A program made the translations under genes and the position numbers. 14,993 nt of DNA from Leucogyrophana mollusca (Eukaryota; Basidiomycota; Agaricomycetes; Boletales): positions 1 through 14,993 of the forward strand of contig MU266776.1 of the NCBI GenBank assembly GCA_021014945.1, given 5' to 3'. Shown one piece after another: positions 8,801 through 14,993 of the stretch. Each line of letters opens with the position of its first letter. Position 1 is the first letter of the stretch. Under the pieces are notes generated by a model. That model did no database searches, had not been told where the DNA came from, and worked only from the letters and a program-made list of their open reading frames with translations.

Positions 8801-9838
8801 TGGTCTAGTCAGCTTTGCATACGTCTTAGCTTACTCGAGTACCCGCACCTCGGCGAGAACGCCCCCTATATGCACTAATTGTTCGACGTACCCAAAGACC
8901 AGCGCGAATGCAGCGCTGCCTGTGACATCCTCGATGGCGTTCACATCGCCTGTTATACCAGACACGCTCCCGATAACTCGTGGGGTAGTCAAGCCACTGA
9001 CACTGCGATGGGCCTTGTCCACGGCTCCAACGACATCTGGCGATGGGTTTGCAGGTGCGTCGACATTCGCACCTTGGGACACCGGCTCCACCACCCCCAC
9101 AGCGATCTCATGTTGGGATCTCGTGGCAGGTTCTACGACTGACGACGACTGACCTGCAGATGCGTCAATACCTGCGTCTTGGGACGAGATCGGCGCAGAT
9201 TCTCGGAGCGAAACTCGTTCGAAGGTTAGGGCGATCTTTCCTCGCGGGCTACCCTCCTTATGTAGCTGAAAAGTTTTCCCTATAACTAGAAAAACAAGGC
9301 TCAGACTCACAATCGGTGAAAACAGTGACCCAAGGCCCACCTACGACGTCATCGATATCTTTGCTCGAAACAGACGTTTCACCTCTCAGGGACGATCTCC
9401 CAGTACCCATCCGGTCTATTACAGCTACGCGTATGACGGCGGGATCTTGGATATTTCTGCGTGAGTATGTAGCAGCACCAGCGTTCAGCAGAGCATGGTG
9501 GCACTGATGCGATTGCGAGAACATACAGCACAAAAGTCTCGTTCCACTCTGGGTTGTTCCCCTGCCATTCCTTCGTCTTCCAGATGTGTCCACCAGCCGA
9601 CACCTCCACAGAAAGCTTCAACGACCGATGAATTGTACGACTTGGTATCCCCGATGCCTTCAATACTTCAGCATTGAACACTGTGAGTAACACACAGCGC
9701 ACAATGAATATCGAATCGGCATACCGGTCACAAGTATCTTTCTGGAATAGCATAGTGCCCCAGATGAACCAATCAATAGCAAAGAAGTCAAATACAAGCT
9801 AAAATCGAGGGGGCGATATACCTCTCAGTGGACTCCAT
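2814..9838 (-). CDS. C2-NACHT-WD40 NLR/STAND receptor, 10 exons
   Basis: A predicted 2151-residue intracellular STAND ATPase. Exons (minus strand): 9838-9822, 9741-9725, 9680-9527, 9456-9345, 9265-8849, 8786-8736, 8680-8245, 8186-6622, 6557-4163, 4105-2814. All nine introns are 44-80 nt, have GT and AG ends, and keep one frame from ATG to TGA. Domains: C2 (about residues 7-117), linker (120-205), helical region (205-402), NACHT with Walker A GVAGTGKST (455-463) and Walker B LDALDE (556-561), then diverged WD40 units to about 2035, and a C-terminal DGWLVGEDGQRLLWLP segment (2061-2076). C2-NACHT-WD40 proteins are established members of fungal NLR repertoires, which are linked to self/non-self recognition and cell death. 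A role here is inferred from architecture; no ligand is evident. The ATG context (GGAATGG) is good. The least certain boundaries are the two 5' introns and the intron at 9344-9266. Confidence 0.88.
3165..6317 (-). other. Extended, diverged WD40 propeller array
   Basis: From residue about 1004 to 2035 there are many WD40-type units. Clear ones end in LRLWDLD, ILVWDTV, VIVWDIA, LLLWDLG, MHLWDAA, VHLWDMR, VQVWDKA, IQLWDTS and IRIWPLG. Weaker units lie between them; my count is just over 20, enough for about three seven-bladed propellers. The array runs across the intron at 4162-4106 without a break in frame. Units are strongly diverged from each other, unlike the near-identical WD40 repeats of HET-D/HET-E type receptors. 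Confidence 0.8.
7516..8058 (-). other. NACHT nucleotide-binding domain
   Basis: Residues about 445-625. The Walker A motif is GVAGTGKST preceded by FWLH. The Walker B motif sits in IVIVLDALDECGG with its acidic residues intact. An Arg in the sensor-1-like FLVSRY segment (residue 593) is present. Further on, GLFIWA (657-662) matches the conserved LFIWA element that follows the NTPase core in fungal NACHT proteins. Nothing suggests loss of ATPase or GTPase function. Confidence 0.9.
8245..8953 (-). other. Helical region between C2 linker and NACHT
   Basis: Residues about 205-402 are predominantly helical and span three exons, including a 51-nt exon (8786-8736) that encodes VHPWAALAWSVLSVIPK. 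Only with this small exon included do the flanking exons give a continuous sequence (AE-VHPWAALAWSVLSVIPK-TMSAQMNRDQ). This kind of segment just before NACHT recurs in agaricomycete NLRs. I cannot assign it firmly to a named N-terminal domain. Confidence 0.5.
8951..9208 (-). other. Ser/Ala/Val-rich linker with a 35-codon internal repeat
   Basis: Residues about 120-205 are low complexity and probably disordered. A segment starting SQDAGIDASAGQS (residue 128) recurs as SQGANVDAPANPS (residue 163). The copies are 105 nt apart, exactly 35 codons, and also match at DNA level from TCCCAAG onward (9184 and 9079 on the minus strand). This looks like an in-frame tandem duplication within exon 5. Confidence 0.5.
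9215..9822 (-). other. N-terminal C2 domain of the NLR
   Basis: Residues about 7-117 read as a C2 beta-sandwich. The first strand is KILVTVFNAEVLKASGIPSR. It is followed by WQGNNPEWNETFVL, which carries the NPxWNE signature before strand 4, then VIRVAVIDRM and a last strand GKIALTFERV. C2 domains bind phospholipids, often with calcium. The Asp ligands of a canonical calcium site are not all obvious, so binding may be calcium-independent. In this NLR the C2 domain occupies the N-terminal position where other fungal NLRs carry HeLo, Goodbye, PNP or lipase effector domains. Confidence 0.75.
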
Positions 9839-9973
9839 TCCAACAAGCCAACCTGGGTAGACGAGGTGGAGGGGAAAGCCTTGACAGAAGACAGTTGCTC
9901 AGATAGATGCTTGTACCCTGTAGCTTGTGACACTTTGGACGACTCGCAGTGGGGAACAGGCAGCAGGGCGCAG

Positions 9974-9980
9974 TTCTATA
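9974..9980 (-). promoter_or_regulatory. Possible TATA element of the NLR gene
   Basis: The minus strand reads TATAGAA about 136 nt upstream of the proposed ATG at 9838. Position and sequence are compatible with a core promoter, but there is no second supporting signal. Confidence 0.25.
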
Positions 9981-9984
9981 CATC

Positions 9985-11230
9985 TGGCAACGCCTACCTG
10001 TGGATGTGACTAATTAGGGCCTTCTACCCAGAAATAAACGTTAATGCCTTGAGCAACGACAACCGTGTGTAGCAGAGGTTGCTTCCAAGAGTCCGCCCGA
10101 AGAAGCAAGCAAAACATCGTGGTTGGACACACCGAGTCAAGAGGTAGAAAACAACAGTCCTGCTGGAGTTCGGAACTGTCCGACTAGACACCAAGTAGTG
10201 GCCGTGGACAATGGAGGAGTTGACTGGCGCTATTGCTGTCCATGTGAGGAGTCTAACTCCGCGCGGGAAATGGGAAACAGCCTGGTTCCCGACCAGCTTC
10301 TAAGCTCGACTCGCAACAGGGATGACCGGCTCTCCTTGTGATTTAACTATGTCCACATCGCAAAGCCAGGTCAACAAGTCGACTGGCTTCGACCCCGACA
10401 CGGATTTAAACCCTTACCTGGACCTTTGTGTATGACAGGCAGGCCGCCCGAGCCAAAATTCCCTGGTAGCGGGACTCGACCAGATCCACCATCATCGAGC
10501 CAATTCCCCATTGCAGCGATCGCACCAATGCAAGCCAGACCTTCCGTTTTGCGTGTACACCGAGTCCACAGTCACGTCGTCCAGGAGCCCAAGAGGAGGC
10601 ACTTGGGGATGAAGTCACCCTCATCCATTGTTTGATTCGTACAGCGTCCTTGGGAGGCATTCTCGTCCAATTTCCAACCTTCCGTCGGCCTGCTTGATAT
10701 GGGACCGGAATTGCCGTCGAGCGCCGTGTCCGCCACGCGTGCAGCTTTCAGCCCACTTGTGACTTAGCGCTCGATTTCCCCGCCTCCAGGCCTGCTCCCA
10801 ATTCCAGCCAACACCGACAACCCGACGCCCCCCCCCCCCCCCCCCCCCCGCTGTCTAGCCACTTCAGTACGCGTGCTATTTCCCCCAGCTTGCTCTGGGA
10901 CCGCTCGTGAAAATATGCCAAGTCCTCACCCCTCCTCGGGCGGACATCGTCGAGTTCTCGTTGCCTCGCTAGCATTATACCTCTGCCGTCCATCTCATCC
11001 ACAACGCTCCGCATCCCGTCTTACTTCCCCGTACTGTCAAGCGTATATGTACCCCCTCGTCATGGGTCTTGAGCTCGACATACTGCTCATATACATTCGA
11101 CGTTCAAAATGGGGTATACATATGGGCCACATGATATAATCTCTCAAGTCCCACAAGTCCTGCCTGAGGACGTCGTCGCACTACTCACCCCATACCCCGA
11201 GGTAGGTTGTCACGCCTCAACTCGGCGGGG
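9985..11230. other. Gene-poor stretch upstream of the NLR gene
   Basis: I find no supported gene. Two minus-strand ORFs look weakly protein-like: 11014-10748, which runs into the poly-G tract, and 10660-10406, which ends at a plausible CAG/GTAAGG donor. I could not join them into a gene, and neither shows a recognisable family. A plus-strand ORF at 10123-10341 has no supporting signal. Confidence 0.35.
10828..10849. repeat. Homopolymer of 22 C
   Basis: An uninterrupted run of 22 cytosines on the plus strand lies in a C-rich context. Such runs are prone to slippage in the cell and to length errors in sequencing, so the true length is uncertain. It is G-quadruplex-prone on the minus strand. 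Confidence 0.95.
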
Positions 11231-11582
11231 TTGCTGTACTCATCACGATCTCCAGGACCCGGCGACACACGTACGGGACTCTCCGAATCCCGCGCAGAAT
11301 CTGCATACACGCGTAAAGCGAGCGCCAACCCATACGAAGTCGTTGAATGGCGACGTGCTCTCTGCCAGCGCTCCTGGCGCCGTCTCCTGCCAAAGCCACT
11401 AGCGCTCCCCTAGCACAAGCATGAACGACCCTTCAGTGCCTGCACCTATTCAGATGCCCTCTCCGCCTACTGCGCTCCCCCCAATCACCCAGGCACCCCA
11501 GCGCCCGTGCGACACCCCCAGCTGCGGCATCACCGTGCCCATGAACCGCTGGATGGCGGGGTGCGCGCGCCAAGGCGAGTGA
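11231..11582 (+). pseudogene. Decayed copy of a repeated protein-coding element (copy 2)
   Basis: The plus frame reads SSRSPGP, RKASANPYEVVEW and RRALCQ before a stop at about 11413. It matches copy 1 at 2235-2570. An ORF then follows at 11421-11582 (ATG to TGA, 53 codons): MNDPSVPAPIQMPSPPTALP, then CDTPSC, 12 residues and CARQ. The Cys arrangement (C-x4-C-x12-C) resembles a zinc ribbon whose fourth ligand is missing, Gln standing where the last Cys would be expected. Pro-rich sequence followed by Cys pairs also occurs at 1136-1402. I read the whole stretch as a broken gene; the interruptions could instead be introns, but no good splice pair fits. Confidence 0.45.
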
Positions 11583-12452
11583 GACGTTGGGTGCGGATGA
11601 TAGTGACGGTGAGGTGGTAGTTGACGACGAGTAGAGTGGGCGGACTTTCAGTCTCCAGTTTGTCGTCTAAGTGAGTTATGCACTGCTCTCTTGAACTCGC
11701 CACATCGCACGTAGTACGAGTCCCTTCGAGCTGCTGATAACATTCAAGAATATTTACCTCAAGCGCAATAACCGATTTGATGGCTGTCGTCCTGGGTCTG
11801 GGTCTGGTGTACCAAGGACCCAGAAGAGACCAGGTCCAGCCGGTTATGGCGTGCTGGTCGAGGGTCGCACGCGTCCGGACATTCAACGTCCACAACTTTG
11901 TATGGAGTGCTACACGGGATCAGCCCCGTTCCCGCCGTTCGCAGCGTGGGACATGATGCACCGTGCATCGCATTCGTGGATTCAGGCGGCTTTGCGATGA
12001 CCGCAAGTTTCTCATCGCAGCAGCAAGTCAAGTTGTGACCAAGTGCGTTATACCTCTGACAGTCTGAGTGACACGCGGTGCCACATGTTATTGGGCTCGT
12101 TGGGAGACTCGCTCCTGACACAAGCGTGCGGACGCCATGGCCACTGACACCCGAAGCACTTGCAAGGCGGTGCACAGTATTTGCGTTCACGACCAGTTAC
12201 CTCGAGTTGTCGGTGGCAAAAAGCCTGTGCCGTTCACTTATGGTGATCCCGTAGTATGCCAGTTCAGATTATTACTATGTTCAAGCGCGCCTCTTTTTCG
12301 CAGTCTCGGCTCCTCCATGATGTCTTCGCATGGCACGTCATGCGCGTCAGTGACGCATTTCCAGTGTTTGGGAAGCCTACGAGGCAACGTGAACCGAAAA
12401 CGCGGCTCAGCGATTCATTTCGACCCCATATTATCCAGTGCAGTCTATCAAG
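11583..12452. other. Gene-poor stretch
   Basis: I see nothing firmly supported. A minus-strand ORF at 12190-11759 (143 codons) and another at 11895-11530 are open, but they are rich in Cys/Thr/Ser with no family signature and no splice partners. Confidence 0.35.
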
Positions 12453-12788
12453 ATGTACACCATGTTTACGAGTCGACTTCTCGAGGCACAGTGGGGGTGC
12501 ATCCTCAAGGACGTTGCAGACGTTAAGCATTCATCGAGGGCCTTGACTTCTCGCCAGGACGAATACAACGATGAAATTGAGATGTTGCTGAGGGATGATG
12601 AGCTTGGAGGCCGAGAGGCCAGCGTGCATGATGCAGTTTCGTGTTCATACAATTGGGACGTCTCTCGTACCGTGATTGAGGTAAGTACTTCCCCAACTCT
12701 ATCTTGCGTCTAATGATATCAGGCCGCTTTTTTGTGCTCTTGTCTGTCCATCTGCCTCTTTCATTTTGCGTTGACGACCGAGTGCTGA
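12453..12788 (+). CDS. Small hypothetical two-exon ORF
   Basis: The ATG at 12453 opens 76 codons (12453-12680) of charged, helix-prone sequence (for example QDEYNDEIEMLLRDDELGG). It ends at a strong donor (GAG/GTAAGT) followed by a CTAAT branch-like site and the acceptor ATCAG, giving a 42-nt intron (12681-12722). Exon 2 (12723-12788) continues in frame with a hydrophobic Cys-rich tail and a TGA stop, for 97 residues in total. The intron is shorter than the other predicted introns in this window (44-80 nt) and I recognise no family. It may be a gene remnant whose upstream exons have been lost. Confidence 0.3.
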
Positions 12789-12858
12789 GTGTCGAGTGCA
12801 GGGCTCACTCTTCCCCGGTCAGCCGTGACCTCGTCCATTCTACCAGGATTACTACAGA

Positions 12859-13026
12859 AGACAACAACGTCGCGTATTTGTGACAAGAAATATCCTAGGC
12901 TACAGTGCTGTGGAAGTCCTTACACGCACATGACTATCAGAAAGAACAACTCCGCGTACGTGAGACACAAATATCGTACAAGACTACAAGACGCGGAGGG
13001 CTACGGTACTGTTGCCTTGTAGAAAG
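12859..13026. repeat. Imperfect duplication at the 3' end of the 464-residue gene
   Basis: On the minus strand, ACAGTACCGTAGCC at the stop codon, followed by CGATATTTGTGTC and GCGGAGTTGTTC, is echoed downstream by ACAGCACTGTAGCC, GGATATTTCTTGTC and GCGACGTTGTTGTC. Copy B covers about 12943-13026 and copy A about 12859-12916. Copy B has extra bases between the first and second blocks. This looks like an old partial tandem duplication of the gene's terminus and 3' UTR. Confidence 0.45.
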
Positions 13027-14509
13027 CAAATCCGAAGTTGATGGGGCCCCACTTATGTGCACGACGACCGGTGATCCGGCCACGGGGGGTGTTCGCGGAG
13101 TCATCCTCCGCGTTGCCGTCACGAGCCCCAGCCATCGCCTTCTTAGCATCGTTGCCCGTGACGAAGATCGAGTTCGACCCGCCGAGAGCAGTGTTGGGGC
13201 TGTCCATCCCGATCGAGACGCGGTCTGTCCAAGCGCGCCTCCGCGCACCGAACTCGACGCCAAACAGCGAACCGTACCAGCTGCCTAATTTCTGCAGAGA
13301 AGATGAGCGTCAGAGCTAAGCAATGCGAGAGTTGATTGGGACGTGCCTTCTGGTAGACGAATGCTCCGCACGGATATAGAGTTGGATATCCGAGTTTGCT
13401 ATGGCCGCTGGCCCTTGCGGGGATGGTCGTTACCACAGAGCAACGTTGGCCGCTGGTGACGTCGTCGTCCCTGAATGTCAGGTCATACTCGCTGTCGTTC
13501 ACGACAAGAAGGACGTTCGTTGCGCTTCGTAAATAACACTGATATTAGTTCAGATATCCAAGTCAGTGTTACGGAGTGCTCACTCTTTCATCAAGAATGC
13601 GGCCGTCATCCCCGCTGGTGTTATCACCACACCTAGCGTCGCTGGTCCGCCCACCGTCAAAGCTGCGGCCGTGCTGAAAGCGAGTGCTCTCCCTGTGGTG
13701 TGGGCTGTCCCGCCAGCTATCGCTGCCCTTACCAGGCGTTGGTAAAAGTCATGCATAGCGACCCCGACCGTCACCACGCCCACGGACGCCAGCTCAGCCA
13801 TGACGATAGAGTTCTTGAGTTCGTCCCGCAGGCCGTAGATGGTGCGGTAAAGCTTTTTAAGGACGTAGCGAAGGTCGTCCCCCCTTGAGTTTTTCAGCTC
13901 CTCGTACTTCTCGGCAGTGATCGTGAATGGCGCGGGGCCTCTTTGCTGCGCGGCGATGTTTGCTGTGTTTCCAAAGCTTCCGGATACGAGCACGCCCGCA
14001 GATGCAAACATATTCCCCAATGCGCTAATTCCCCCTGTGTTGTTGCCATTGGGGCTATCGTCCACGTCGTTGGGTTCAGGAAGGGGGGGGAGGGTCTCAG
14101 CAGATTCGATGAGACGGTATATCTTAGCCTTCTCTTCCTCTCCTGACGGGATACACTGACACTCTCTCACGCACTTCACCTCCGCCTCGCCAAATTCGTA
14201 GAAGCGAGTTTCTTCTTGCAAGGTCAGTTTGGCGTCAAGGCCGTGGGTTGCAAGCGCCTTCGCGATGTGGGTGGCATATTCGTTGACGGTGTCGTGTTCG
14301 TCGACAGAAAGGAGGAGGCAAATCTCGGGATGCACCGCAGCGGTGCCGCCCTCCGCGGTTGCGAAAAGAATGGAGGGAATGCTATTCAAGTCCACGGCAG
14401 CCTTGCGGAGTTGGGCACGCTTCGCCACACCGATATCTACGGGTTCGGCGCCAGTATCTGCGTTGTCGATGGCAACAGTCCAGAAGAAGTGCTCGTACGT
14501 GGGCGACAT
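13001..14509 (-). CDS. Uncharacterised 464-residue protein, possible membrane-associated NLR neighbour
   Basis: Three exons: 14509-13584, 13524-13347 and 13291-13001. The introns are 13583-13525 (GTGAGC to AAG) and 13346-13292 (GC-AG). The ATG at 14509 has a good context (ACACCATGT); an in-frame upstream TTG is not a start. Residues 1-145 look soluble and mixed alpha/beta. Residues 146-195 are a Pro then Gly/Ser/Asn-rich linker. Residues 196-260 are helical with a hydrophobic stretch at 234-250. Residues 261-305 are Gly/Ala-rich and hydrophobic. The C-terminal about 155 residues are beta-rich with several aromatic residues. There is no signal peptide. I do not recognise a named family; the last two parts recall membrane-inserting beta-sandwich proteins, but that is a weak impression. 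It lies on the same strand as the NLR, about 3.2 kb upstream of it. Confidence 0.82.
13292..13346 (-). other. GC-AG intron
   Basis: The boundary that keeps the frame is AAG/GCACGT at 13347/13346, with acceptor CTGCAG at 13292 and a CTGAC branch site about 20 nt before it. The next GT (AAGGCAC/GTCCCA) would shift the frame and destroy the C-terminal domain. An upstream GTCTAC donor would be in frame but is a poor match and would remove three residues. Confidence 0.6.
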
Positions 14510-14586
14510 GGTGTTTGTTGATAGTGTGTGCAGAGGCGGAAAGCGCAAGCAGAGGGTTGGAGAATGGTAGAGGGGATTCGGGCGGC

Positions 14587-14593
14587 TTTTATA
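14587..14593 (-). promoter_or_regulatory. TATA box of the 464-residue gene
   Basis: The minus strand reads TATAAAA (in CATATAAAAGCC), 77 nt upstream of the ATG at 14509. This would place transcription initiation near 14558-14563, giving a 5' UTR of about 50 nt, which is typical for a regulated fungal gene. Confidence 0.65.
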
Positions 14594-14639
14594 TGTGGTT
14601 CGGTCGCGATCTGGCTAACGCGAGCCGAGCAGAACGCAC

Positions 14640-14675
14640 GAGTGCGGCAGAGAGCAAGAGTGCGGCAGAGAGCAA
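14640..14675. repeat. Perfect 18-bp tandem duplication upstream of the TATA box
   Basis: GAGTGCGGCAGAGAGCAA occurs twice head to tail (14640-14657 and 14658-14675) with no mismatch. The pair lies about 47-88 bp upstream of the TATA box, where activator sites would be expected. Confidence 0.85.
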
Positions 14676-14993
14676 GAGGAGGCGCTAGAAGCGAAGTTTG
14701 ATAGAGTAGGAGACGACACCCGGATCAACAAGAGGAGTAACGCAATAGCAGCACTGTGAGCCGAATGGAAGTATGTGGAGGACGACAAACAAACGGCCAT
14801 ATCAGCGCACCCCCGACAGGGATAATGAACCGAAAGCAGGAATTGTCAGGTCTGAACGTAAGGAGACATGCGGAGAATGCGGTTGACGTGCGTCTGGATG
14901 GGTTTTGGGGTGTCATGAAATCATGTCCGCATGCCGAGTCCATACCTGCACTAGCTACAGTTTTCTCTAGGTTGTGTCCAGACTGTCCCTTTC
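14676..14993. other. 5' flank of the 464-residue gene
   Basis: No gene is evident up to the window edge. Short minus-strand ORFs (61-72 codons) lack family signatures or splice partners. Confidence 0.4.

Noticed and set aside
9379..9753. ATG at 9753 as the NLR start
   Set aside because: It is in frame with the C2 sequence but gives an N-terminus unlike a C2 domain, and the segment contains a good donor and acceptor. The upstream ATG with two small exons fits better. It remains the fallback if transcripts disagree.
10406..11014. Two minus-strand ORFs around the C22 tract as one gene
   Set aside because: The GTAAGG donor after 10406-10660 is attractive, but no acceptor-linked downstream exon was found. 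The poly-G run breaks the upstream one.
11530..12190. Two overlapping minus-strand ORFs (121 and 143 codons)
   Set aside because: Some stretches look protein-like, but they are in different frames, I found no convincing splice pair to join them, and no family is recognisable.
14510..14548. N-terminal extension of the 464-residue protein from 14548
   Set aside because: The codon at 14548 is TTG, not ATG. The first ATG in this frame is at 14509, with a good context and a TATA box at a suitable distance.
1..14993. CRISPR arrays, tRNA or rRNA genes, complete transposons with terminal repeats
   Set aside because: I looked for regularly spaced repeats, cloverleaf-like arms and terminal inverted repeats and saw none that stood up. 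The organism is eukaryotic, so a CRISPR array is not expected.

Overview
The window is nuclear DNA of a filamentous fungus, most likely an agaricomycete basidiomycete. The evidence is the short spliceosomal introns (44-80 nt, mostly GTRNGN donors, CTNAY-like branch sites, YAG acceptors), the moderate GC content, the TATA-type promoter, and the architecture of the main gene (C2 - helical region - NACHT - very long WD40 array), which is characteristic of the expanded NLR/STAND repertoires of mushroom-forming fungi. I see no bacterial operon, CRISPR array, tRNA or rRNA.

Layout. (1) Positions 1-2813 are gene-poor and repeat-rich: an AT-rich direct repeat with a 140-nt period at the left edge, a dispersed 43-nt repeat, a minus-strand coding-like fragment (721-963), and plus-strand relics with proline-rich and paired-cysteine sequence. 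(2) Positions 2814-9838, minus strand, hold one continuous 10-exon gene for a 2151-residue NLR. Raw ORFs make it look like at least five separate genes, but every junction between them is an in-phase fungal intron. The ATPase motifs are intact. (3) Positions 9839-12452 are a second gene-poor stretch with another copy of the plus-strand relic and a run of 22 C. (4) Positions 12453-12788 contain a small, uncertain two-exon plus-strand ORF. (5) Positions 13001-14509, minus strand, hold a 3-exon gene for an uncharacterised 464-residue protein: a soluble N-terminal half, a central helical and Gly/Ala-rich hydrophobic stretch, and a beta-rich C-terminal domain. It has a clear TATA box and a perfect 18-bp tandem duplication just upstream.

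How the genes may work together. The NLR is a candidate intracellular immune or heterokaryon-incompatibility sensor: WD40 propellers for ligand recognition, NACHT for nucleotide-dependent oligomerisation, and a C2 domain for phospholipid or membrane attachment. The neighbour, on the same strand about 3.2 kb upstream, has a layout that could suit a membrane-associated effector. Fungal NLRs are often genetically linked to the effector they trigger, so the pair deserves a test, but nothing in the sequence proves a functional link. Exon boundaries come from reading frame, splice consensus and protein plausibility only; no transcript or database data were used.
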